Shown here one piece after another: positions 51,056 through 61,016 of a DNA stretch of 64,000 bases. Position 1 is the stretch's first letter, and the number at the start of each line of letters is the position of its first letter. Source of the DNA: Adineta vaga. Its lineage: Eukaryota > Rotifera. The notes below the pieces were generated by a model, which worked only from the letters and a program-made list of their open reading frames with translations, was not told the DNA's origin and searched no databases. Location of the stretch: NCBI GenBank assembly GCA_021613535.1, contig CP075494.1, positions 14,942,001 through 15,006,000 of the forward strand. Reading direction: 5' to 3'. A program made the position numbers and the translations under genes.

Positions 51056-51280
51056 TCATTGATCATGTATTAGTAATGATTGATCATGTTGAAGTAAATC
51101 AAGTGGATGAATAAGAATTCTTGATGAATCTTCTTGTTTTATCTTTAATCCATGAAGTGAACATAATAAATCTTTATTCATTCCAATTCTAAAACATTTC
51201 TTCAATCGACAATATCGAGATTGATGTCGAATTCGCTTTGTTATTAAACAATTTCCATCATATTTGCATTGATTTATATT
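51056..51280 (-). pseudogene. nuclear-receptor DNA-binding-domain fragment
   Basis: The minus strand encodes INQCKYDGNCLITKRIRHQS then RYCRLKKCFRIGMNKDLL, the second zinc finger and following helix of a nuclear receptor DNA-binding domain (C-x5-C-x9-C-x2-C, R-x-C-R-x2-KC-x3-GM). The third cysteine of the finger is Ser here. The exon begins at a good acceptor (GATAG at 51281-51285) and stops soon after (ending LLIHDQ), so the first finger and the ligand-binding domain are not attached. An upstream minus-strand exon around 51300-51430 is open but does not encode the first finger. Confidence 0.6.
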
Positions 51281-51642
51281 CTATCAAGCAAATCGATACA
51301 AAAAACAAAGAAAAAGATTCAAAATAAACCAAATCAAAATGAATATTTTAGATGAATCACAACATTGAACGTCATAATTGATTTCAGTATTATCATCATT
51401 ATATACAAGATATTTCATTAATGATTCCATCTAAAATAAGAAATAGAATTATTATATCGCGATATTCATGATACGTGAAATAAATCGACATGTAAAAGAA
51501 GAATATATGTTAGAGTTAAAAAACACTAACATCTAATAAGAAAAATACTTCTGTATACTAGTATTGATGGAACCATAACCTTGGAAAAAAGATTTGTAAT
51601 ACTAGCGGGAATAAAAATGTATTGCCTTATGAAAAAATTGGT

Positions 51643-51715
51643 AGGGTGTGGGGCAATTGCCCCCTCCCCCTCGCTCCCTAGCTGGCCCGCCGATGATCAC
51701 CCACGCCCATACCCT
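51643..51715. repeat. short foldback with telomere-like arms and GC-rich core
   Basis: Starts AGGGTGTGGG and ends CACCCACGCCCATACCCT, which is inverted relative to the start. The core holds the perfect palindrome GGGGCAATTGCCCC and a C-rich stretch, strikingly GC-rich against the surroundings. Related to the blocks at 9190-9324 and 55245-55298; the right flank CTCAAGA matches the left flank TCTTGAG of the latter in inverted sense. Confidence 0.5.
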
Positions 51716-52049
51716 CAAGATTTTTTTCTGATCTATTCACACGATCCGGTGCAGTTTGATGTGCTGAATCCGAATATGTGCAATTCATTAAGATAAAAGT
51801 GATATTCATGTCAAAAATCGAAAAATACTGCAAAAACCGAAAGTCACGAAAAATCAGGTTTTTTACTAGGATTTTGAGAATAAGATTTCAAAAATGTTTG
51901 CTATAGCTTTGGAAACTTTTTCTCCAGATTCAGCATCAAAAACTGATTCTAGGACACTACTTTTTGGTCTTTCAGTGCATATCTTTGTGATTAAAAGAAT
52001 TCGTTTCTTTCAACATAGAGACTAATTGAGTTCTTCTCATTAAAAATGC
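51716..52049. other. non-coding, possible transposon-derived flank
   Basis: No open frame of note. It follows the GC-rich foldback and precedes the abrupt start of P450 homology at about 52050; it may belong to the inserted material. Confidence 0.3.
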
Positions 52050-52708
52050 GTCAACTCATTTTTTAGATATGGTAATCAATGAAACACTTCGAATGTATAC
52101 ACCATTTATAAGGTATGAGTTTCATTTGCACATATCCTTGATCTAACAATATGTCCCGATAATAGATTTGATCGTGTCGCATCTCAAGATTACAATCTAG
52201 GTCCATACCGTATACCAGAAGGAACCTTCATCGGTATACCTGTGTACCCAATTCATCATGATGCTGAAACATGACCCTCACCCTCAATTTATACCTGAAA
52301 GGTAAAATTGAGAGATAGTTGTTAGAACAGATGATCGTATTTCATAGATTTTCATCTTCTGAAAAAATTAAACGCCATCCAATGGCACATCTCCCACTTG
52401 GTGATGGACCTTGGTAAGAAGACATGGGAGTTTGCTTGATTCGATGAATATATCTGTTCATTATTATTTTTAGCAATTGTGTTGGAATGCGATTTGCATT
52501 GCTCGAAGCTAAACTTGGAATCGTCAAAGCACTTCAAGTTTTAGAATTTCAACGATGCGAAAAGACAGAAGTAAGTAATGATGTTTTTAAGCAATTACTA
52601 GTTTTTACTATTGATATTTATTGTTAGGTCCCACCTGTATTATGTAAAATGGCATTCTTAAAAGGCAAAAATGGTCTCTTTGTTCGCGTTGTTCGTCGTT
52701 CACAATGA
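52050..52708 (+). pseudogene. cytochrome P450 pseudogene, 3' half
   Basis: Homology to the intact P450s begins just before MVINETLRMY (K-helix ExxR retained) and runs to the C-terminal RVVRRSQ stop. Decay: a TGA replaces the conserved TGG in the segment after YPIHHD (about 52271), a frame shift follows before the PERF-equivalent region, and the heme-loop exon reads LGDGPCNCVG where intact copies read FGDGPRNCIG. The remaining exons keep GT-AG boundaries. Together with 46227-47122 this looks like one gene split and partly deleted. Confidence 0.85.
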
Positions 52709-52737
52709 GTGACATGCAATTCAGTTGCTTTTTTCAG

Positions 52738-52984
52738 TAGTTAGTTTTAGCTGGCTCGCTCCTGTTTATGCCATGCTATTCAAGACTATATCCTTTACCC
52801 GAGTATCTTAAACCATGTTTCAAACCTTCTTTTTTATTTATATTGTATTTTAATGAGAAAAAAAATAAAACAACAATAGAATGTATTTAGTTAGATATGT
52901 AATGTTCAAATCTATCATCAAAGTCTTGATTACAACGATGAGATATTGATCGATATATAAGCGGCAAATCTAATAAATAAAGAT
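52738..52984 (+). repeat. 247-bp direct repeat, left copy
   Basis: Aligns without gaps to 55298-55544, with about a dozen mismatches by eye (roughly 95% identity). It contains a TATATAAG and an AATAAA-type motif near its end, an order seen in LTRs, but no clear TG...CA ends were identified. Confidence 0.85.
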
Positions 52985-55297
52985 AAGGATTTACAGAAAC
53001 AGAGGTCCAATCAGACCAGCATTTTATAGGCCTGGGCTATGCCCATAACAGCCTTGCACCTTACTTAGCCTGCCTGTGCCTATTATATGTTTCCTTTGGC
53101 CTGGCTACTTTTTTATTCCAATAATATAATAACAATAACAGTTAACTTATTGTTCAATTTCACAGAAGTTCTCGAGACCCACTTGAACAAACCAGATGAT
53201 TACACTAAGAACGCTGTACGATGAAAATGAATGAAGCATCTCGGTATTTTCCGTGCAACATAGCTTGCTTTTTCTGCGTTTTCAGGATGATACAAGAGTT
53301 GAAGTGAAACATGAAAAGTTCTCTTTAGAATAGCTCTTCAGTTATTGAAAGTCAAGAAACATTTAGAGTAACTTAAAGGAAGCTTGAACTAAGAAGTATT
53401 TAATCTGCGGAAAAACAAATCGACGAAATTCTAGTATCCATCATTAATAAGATCTTAAGATGAAAGAGCGAGTTTTTCAACAGAATCCCATATTATAGAT
53501 CAAATAAGAATTAACGTTTACAAGAAAAAGAAAAAATCAGAATGGCAACAATATAGCGATAAATCAAATTTCTGGTTTAGGGACATTTTGGATGAATCTG
53601 ATAGATAAAAAAGTCTCCTGGAGTATTGTGCCAAGAGACACTCGATCATCGTTAACCACTGAATCTGTATCAGAAAATGCTGCCTCATCTAGGTTGAATC
53701 AACATGAAACTGAAAATATTGATCAGCGAGTAATAATGAATATGTGTACTCTTGTCGATAAGCTTCCGACAATGATAAAAGATTTGAATATATTCAAGTA
53801 TTTTTTATATTATTTTCAAATATCTATCTATTTTGTCACATCTGAACACTACCCTGAAAATGACCTTATCGACATCTTTTTTACTGATCACATATGAAAT
53901 TTATATGATAAAACTTCGATATCAAACAATAAGTGGACAGGCCAGACGACCTGGCATTTTTCAGCCGCCTGTCTAACTTGATGAACGGGTGGGCCAGGTC
54001 TTAAAAACTCGGCCTGTGACAGGCAGGCTTCCTGACCTGCTTGGGGTCCTGGTACCAAGTTACATGATAAACAAATGCACGGATTCTAAAAAACAGAATT
54101 AGATAAACAAAAACTTGTAGTTCAATTCTACCTCGTCAATGCCACATTCCATACATTTTGGTAAATCGATAGTATCGATTCGACACTATTATTAAACATA
54201 ATTGAAAACAATGTTGTATTTACTTTCAACAAAAAATAATGTATTGTTATGTGAATGGTAAATTTAACATCCAATCAATTTTTGAATTGAATAATCTAAT
54301 TTGATGGAATGACAACAGGAAATATATTGGATTCAAATCACTAAAGTGAATAAATTAAATAGATACCATTTAAGTGAAAGTATAGAAAAGATGGTAAACA
54401 CGAAGTATTACATTTGTTGAATATCAGGTTATCCTTATACTCACGTTGATTCCTGAAGCAGCTCTCCGTGATTTTCCGGTTGAAACATTCAGGAAACGCA
54501 TCGGTTCTAGTCTGAATTCGCAGGAAAATTCCAGGAAATAGCCGCAGGAGTCCGCTGATCGTATCCGACTGCCGGTTTTGCCAAGTTTCTGTCAGTTCCG
54601 TCTGGACCCAGATAAATTCTGCTACAGGATTCGTTCACGGGATTACTGCTTCCATGAAAACTCCAGAATTCTCCAAAACCGACCGTTTCCATATCGAATT
54701 ATTCGACCTGGCTAGACAGACAGTTTCTAACCTCATTTAATTGTAATCATAAATAGTCTGATTTTGTTCAAGTAATTTAAAGAATTCCCATAAAATACAA
54801 AGGTGTAGAAATATAAAATAAAATTTTAAACGATCTCAAAAAGCTTCTCGTTAATGAAAATAATCGTAATTTTTCAGAATAGTTAAATAAGACTCGAATA
54901 TTCGCATAAAGGAAAACAATCAAGTTGTTCTATTTGATGAAAGTATCTGCCCATTGATTTCGAAGAAACAATGCGTAACGTATTGTAAAGATTTATGATT
55001 TACTCTATTGTATCTTGCAAAATACATGGACACATTGAGCATCGAAACAATTAATATAAAAATAAAGTAATAGGAAGATCATTGACCATTTTGAATTAAA
55101 GCCATGTACAGATTGTTTGTGATCATTTTGATCCGTGGAGAAAAGTTTGATACGAAATGGGTTTTTAAATAAGTATGTTCATAGTTAGAACAGCACTGTA
55201 CATACAGTAACTATATAAAGATGTTTATAACCATTAACATCTTGAGGGTGTGAGTGGATAAAGACATACTGACTCGCATCAATCCACACCCACACCC
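52985..55297. mobile_element. 2.3-kb insertion between 247-bp direct repeats
   Basis: No complete gene. It contains GC-richer blocks rich in GGCCTGG/CCTGCCTGT words at 53024-53110 and 53938-54060, in partly inverted orientation, which recall the ends of hAT-type DNA elements; a 101-residue frame between them (53592-53897) is not recognisable as transposase. A further GC-richer block at 54430-54715 resembles yet another element fragment. The nested or composite element assignment is inference. Confidence 0.45.
53024..54060. mobile_element. possible non-autonomous hAT-like element
   Basis: Both ends carry CCTGCCTGT/GGCCTGG-type words in opposite sense with AT-rich sequence between. The match is too degenerate for firm terminal inverted repeats by eye. 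Confidence 0.25.
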
Positions 55298-55298
55298 T
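55245..55298. repeat. 54-bp foldback with telomere-like arms
   Basis: The left arm AGGGTGTGAGTGGA and the right arm TCCACACCCACACCCT are inverted with two extra bases in the right arm, separated by 24 bp. It lies exactly at the left boundary of the right 247-bp repeat. Confidence 0.6.
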
Positions 55299-55544
55299 AG
55301 TTAGTTTTATCCGACTCGCTTCTGTTTATGCCATGCTATTCAAGACTATACCCTTTACCCGAGTACCTTATACTATGTTTCAAATCTTCTTTTTTATTTA
55401 TATTGTATTTTAATGAGAAAAAAAATAAAACAACAATAGTATGTATTTAGTTAGATATGTAATGTTCAAATCTATCATCAAAGTCTTGATTACAACGGTG
55501 AGATATTGATCGGTATATAAGCGGCAAATCTAATAAATAAAGAT
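55298..55544 (+). repeat. 247-bp direct repeat, right copy
   Basis: See 52738-52984. It directly precedes the promoter region of the intact P450 at 55767. Confidence 0.85.
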
Positions 55545-55766
55545 TGATAGAAATGTCATCCAATCACATGTATGTACTTAAGAATGTAGAAAGAGAAAGA
55601 CTGAATATCAACAAATATCCATATATGGAATAGATGACAGCTCTGTGCGTGTACTGACATTCAAAAGGAAAATGGAGTTGGTAATGTATCTGAAACTAAA
55701 ACATATAAATAGCAACGACTAAAGCTCACTTTCTGAATATACAAAGAATTGGTGGCTACTACAAGA

Positions 55767-58066
55767 ATGATATCCTTTCTCATTTGTGATTCATTTTCAT
55801 TAACATTATTGATTATTTTAATACTACTCGTCGCTTATTATGTGTAAGTATCAAGATTCGCAAATCTATTCATTTGACATAGATTTAAATGGTATGAAAT
55901 TTTAGTTATAATTTGAGAACAAATAATATATTTTGTCGAATTGGAATGCCAAGTCCAACACCTATTCCTCTATTAGGGGAGATGTTCAATGCCATAAGAA
56001 AGGTAGGAGCCATCATTTCTATCGGTCAACATAGGACATTTAGTTTATTTTCATTTATCTATAGGGATTGTATGGTAATGATGTTGATCTTGTTCGAAAA
56101 TATGGAAAAGTTATCGGGTAAATAGAAAAGCTTTTTATGTAAAAAGTTTGTACTGTGATTACTATGCAAATGCTTGAAAACCCATTTTTCGAAGAAAATG
56201 TTATTAACAACTTATTGTAGAATCTTCGAAGGCAGTACTCCAGTTATTCTTTTGTCGGAACCAGATCTTCTTCGAAATGTTCTCATCAAAGATTCGCATG
56301 TGTTTATCAATCGACGAGCAAGTTTTTTTTTGCGTTGTTAATAGTTTCCGACAATTAATTTATGCATTTTTAGACCATGGACGGTGTAACAGGTATTTTA
56401 GATTATGGTTTGACAGCGTTAAAGGATGAGCACTGGAAAAATGCTCGATCCATTGTTTCACCTACTTTTTCCAGTGCAAAACTCAAAACTGTATACTCGT
56501 CTAACTTTCATAACTGAACAACTACTTTAATCTTCCCTTTCGCAGATGTATGGCTTGATGAATGAAGTCAGTGAGGTGTACAACAAACGACTTCTTGAGT
56601 ATGCTGACAAACAAGAAATGTTTGATATCAAACAGTATGTTCACTTCTTCTTTTTAATTATAAATAAGAAACACGATAAGATTATAAATATGAATGTATA
56701 GATTAAATGGTCAATTCACACTGGATAATATTGCAACATGTTTGTTTGGCATTGAAACGAATTCTCTTCAAAACGAAAATGTGACGTTGATCAATCATTT
56801 AAAAGCATTTTTTTCATTCAGCATTGCAAATCTGTTTTTACTGATCTTTTGTAAGTGTCATTAGACAAATGATAACATATGTTAATATTATTTTCACGTC
56901 CAAAAGTTATTTCACCACGATTGGCTCGTCATTTGAGTAAAAAAGGTTATTCGGTAGTGCCGACAAATACAATGAACTATCTGTCAAATTTAATGAATCA
57001 AATATTAGATTGTCGTCGACAACATGTTGAACGACGAAATGATTTCATTCAAATGATGGTTGATCATGAGGAGGAGGTGAAACATGAAGAACAACAATTA
57101 GAAACTAATAAAAGAAGTACATATTTAGGGGTCTCTTTGTTTTATTCAATGTATTGATTTTAGCTTTGAACGACAAAGAAATACTTGGTCAAACAGCTGT
57201 ATTTCTTGTTGCTGGTTATGAAACAACAAGTGTATTGCTGTCCTTTTTCTTTTATGTTATGGCAACTGAACCTGCCATTCAAGAGAAAGTTTATGAAGAA
57301 ATTCGACAAGAAATCGGAGATGTAAGTGATCGATAAAGTTAGAGAGAATGGAATGAATGGTAACGTTTCTGTTAAGGACGAAATGACATATGAAAAGTTG
57401 AATGAACTTCATTATTTGGATATGGTGATCAATGAAACACTTCGAATGTATCCACCATTTACTAGGTAGTTGTTTCTTATGGCTTTTGCTTTTCGTCGGT
57501 AAATTTATAATTCTATTAGATTCGAACGAGTTGCTGCAACAAATTATCAACTTGGTGATTACCACATACCAAAAGGAGTGGTGATAAGTGTACCTGTATA
57601 TCCTATTCATCATGATCCTACAGTATGGACTGAACCAGAAAAGTTTATACCTGAAAGGTATCATTCTAACATTTCTTATACTCCTTTCATGACTGAATTT
57701 TGATTTGTATTTAGATTTTTGCCAGCAGAAAAAGCAAAACGACATCCGATGACCTATCTTCCATTCGGGGATGGACCACGGTATGTTACTTCTATTTCTG
57801 AATGTTGATAAATTATCTCGTTATTTTTGGTCTTAGAAATTGTATTGGAATGCGATTTGCATTGCTCGAAGCCAAACTTGGAATAGTGAAAGCATTACTC
57901 TTAGTTGAGATACAGCAATGTAAAAAGACAGAAGTATGAAATATTTATGTTATTGTAATGTATTTTATATCGGTCTAATCTTTAGATTCCGGTTGAATTG
58001 GGTAAAACGACAACTTTATCGCCAAAAAATGGTATATGGGTTAGTGTTGTACGTCGATCTCAATGA
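55767..58066 (+). CDS. cytochrome P450, CYP3-clan-like, copy A
   Basis: About fourteen exons. N-terminal membrane anchor MISFLICDSFSLTLLIILIL, then the Pro-rich hinge PSPTPIPLLGEMF, LRNVLIKDSHVFINRR, HWKNARSIVSPTFSSAKLKT (C-helix WxxxR), NDFIQMMVDHEEEV, I-helix FLVAGYETTSV with the oxygen-activating AGxET, K-helix NETLRMYPP (ExxR), FIPERF, heme loop LPFGDGPRNCIGMRFA (axial Cys), ending SVVRRSQ. All P450 landmarks are intact. The FIQMM and GPRNCIGMRFALLEAK sequences are typical of the CYP3 clan. ER monooxygenase; substrate unknown. One intron (from 56318) appears to use a GC donor (GCAAGT) where related genes have GT. The anchor, hinge and exon boundaries match the other copies in this window. 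Confidence 0.9.
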
Positions 58067-58573
58067 AAACAGAATACTTTTCAACATCTTAAATCTACTG
58101 AACTCCTTTTTTCACACTTACATATGCTTATGAACACTTGTTTTGTCAGTTTTCGTAAGAGTGTTGTATTATCTGACATGTATCAATATTCAGCTTTTAA
58201 TAAATATTTCTGCATCAATATAATAACCTTTTAGCTTCGAAAAAAGTACAATAAAATACATATTTTCATTTATCGAGGAGTTCTTTGCCGGCGACGTCCA
58301 TCAGGAATATCATCTATTTCTACATGCTTTTCTATTGTATCTTGATCAGTTTCCTATTCATTTAATAGAATGTAGATTTATTGACCAAATATCGGTTCCT
58401 CTGAATAAGAACTAGTTTGGTACAAATGTAATATATGAGTGACATCTTTTTCTGAAGAAAACAATCGGTTCGGATCGGTTCGATTCGAACAGTTCTATCT
58501 TATACATTTTCGTTCTCGTTCGTCGGATTTTCCCGAAAAATGAGTGTACGTATAAATTTATTTCATTTCACTA

Positions 58574-58584
58574 AATTATTTTAG
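58574..58584 (+). promoter_or_regulatory. candidate trans-splice acceptor before UBA2 copy 2
   Basis: ATTATTTTAG adjoins the ATG at 58585; compare the site before copy 1 at 43363. Confidence 0.45.
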
Positions 58585-60525
58585 ATGGTTGCAATCAACG
58601 ATTCATCACCAATAACTAACGAATCTAATCAGTCCGATACTTCGATCGGTAAATCACCTGAACAAAGTTCAGTTCTTGTTGTCGGTGCAGGTGGCATTGG
58701 ATGTGAATTATTAAAATCATTAGCTCTTTGTCGATTTCGTTCCATTGGTGTCATTGATCTTGATACAATCGAAGTTTCAAATCTCAATCGACAATTTCTC
58801 TTTCGTCGTGAACATGTTGGTCAAGCAAAAGCAACAGTTGCATGTGATAGTATTCGTCGTCTTTGTCCATCAATACAGATCGAACCATTTCATGGTGATG
58901 TTATTACTGATCCACGATTTGATATTTCATTCTATAAACAATATGATCTTGTTATCAATGCATTAGATAATGTTCAAGCACGACAACATGTCAATCGAAT
59001 GTGTTTGTTATGTTCAAAACCTTTGATTGATAGTGGTTCTACTGGTTACAATGGACAAGCAACGTTAATATTCAAAGGTCGAACACAATGTTATGATTGT
59101 ATTGAAAAACCGAAACAACAACGAACTTATGCTGTTTGTACTATTCGTAATACACCATCACAACCAATTCATTGTATTGTTTGGGCAAAGTTTCTCTATA
59201 ATCAATTCTTTGGTGATAATGATGATCCAAATAATGAAGATGTCACACCTGATGCTGATGATCCGGAAAATGATGCTAATCCACAACAACAACAACAACA
59301 GCAGCAGCAAGAAAATGGTCATCATCGAATCTCAACACGTGATTGGATTCAAGGTGAGATGGACGAATTTCAACCGATTCGAGTCTTCAATAAACTATTC
59401 TATGATGATATCAACTATTTAACAACAATGAAAAATCTATGGGAAAAACGAAGACAACCGATTGCTCTTCAATATGAACAAGCATGTCAAATACAAGAAA
59501 AAATCATTGCAAATGGTCAAACTAATCATGAACAATCAGTGATGCCAAAGTTAAATGATCAACGAATTCAATCGATTCGTGAATATGTTCAAATGTTTAT
59601 TGATAGTTTACATGAATTAAAACAACGTTCAGATAAACAACGACAAATAGGTAAGTGAATTTCGATGAGGAACTTGTTGAAAGATGATTTATGTTTAGCT
59701 TCGACGAGTAAAGAAGCAACATTTCTTGTTTGGGATAAAAATGATGATGCCGATCTTCGATTTGTGACAGCATCAGCAAATCTACGTGCATATATCTTTG
59801 GTATTAATCTCACAAGTAAATTTGATGTCAAATCAATGGCTGGAAACATCATTCCAGCTGTAGCAACAACAAATGCCATTGTTGCTGGTATCACTGTTCT
59901 TCAAGCACGAAAGATTCTTTCAAGTTTACCTCGATCATCAACAGATCATACATTAACATCAATCAAACATTTAACTAATGTTTTTATTTCAACTGATCGT
60001 AAAACAGGAGCAATAATTCAGTCGATTCCATTGGAAGAACCGAATTCATCATGTATTCAATGTAGTGATCTTGAACAACCAGTTCGTGTTCGAATCAACA
60101 TGTCTTTGTTTACATTATATTCATTGTATGAACGTTTGATTCGTAAACATCTGAAAATGAACAAACCAGATGTGATTATTGCTGATGGTAGTGGAAGAAT
60201 TTTGATATCTGCAGATGATGATGAAGAAGATGAAAATATGATGGTGAAAACACTTGATCAATTTAAATTAATGAATGGTACAATTCTACTTTGTGAAGAA
60301 GAATATGATGATAAAACAAATGAAGCTTTGATACAACATATGAAAATCAAATTAATGCTTGAACATACAGATACAATAACAGATAAAGATGAATATATTA
60401 TTGTTGATGATCAAGTTATTGGAGAAATCAAACAAGTCAAGCAGTCAATTAAGCGAAAATACATGGAAGAAGTGGATGATGTCAGTATAGAATATTTTCC
60501 AGTCAAAAGAATAATGGATAAGTGA
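58585..60525 (+). CDS. UBA2: SUMO-activating enzyme subunit 2, copy 2 (short form)
   Basis: Two exons (58585-59650, 59699-60525) give 630 residues. It is almost identical to copy 1 through the adenylation, catalytic-cysteine and ubiquitin-like domains: the changes noticed in the first exon are MTTIN to MVAIN, one extra Gln in the Gln run, TSNG to IANG and IHEY to IREY. The 48-bp intron is likewise kept. After EIKQ the tail diverges: KSIKRKY-type basic residues, then MEEVDDVSIEYFPVKRIMDK and stop. The Asp-rich run and the two SUMO-interacting-like motifs of copy 1 are absent. SUMO activation should be possible in principle because the catalytic domain is intact; localisation or SUMO contacts may differ. 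It heads a second UBA2-P450 block. Confidence 0.92.
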
Positions 60526-60990
60526 ATAGTAAATTCTAATGTTTTATATAAACTCACAGTTTCTGATATTTAGATGTAATTACCTAGTTGAATAAATTAT
60601 GAAAAAATATATTTCATGATGAAAGTATATGATTTTTTTATAATTAAATCCATATACTTCAAAATAACGACTTTTCGACTGTCGCCTCAATCTTAATTCC
60701 TAAGTTAGCAGTAAGATAATTGATTTGTCCGAACGGAAGCTTTCGACATAAAAAAGGACCAAACTTGTATTCATTATTCTTTTTTTCTATTTTCTTGTGA
60801 ACGCCATTGTCCAAATTTATCGATGAGGATAATAGTGATGCGTTCGCATTCTCAAGTAGAACAGCATGGTACTATTTTTTTAAATTAAATCTTAGACAAT
60901 TCTTTCAATGCTTTTATATCAATATCAATACTACTTAACGGTTGAAACAGAACTGAAAAAGTATGAGTCAAGAAAATGACTCTTTGATTT

Positions 60991-61000
60991 ACATTTCTAG
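60991..61000 (+). promoter_or_regulatory. candidate trans-splice acceptor before P450 copy B
   Basis: ACATTTCTAG ends 16 bp before the ATG at 61017, with no upstream coding exon seen. Confidence 0.35.
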
Positions 61001-61016
61001 ATAAGAAATATCAAAG

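Noticed and set aside
53592-53897. Transposase remnant
   Set aside because: No DDE or hAT dimerisation motif could be seen; left as unassigned sequence inside the insert.
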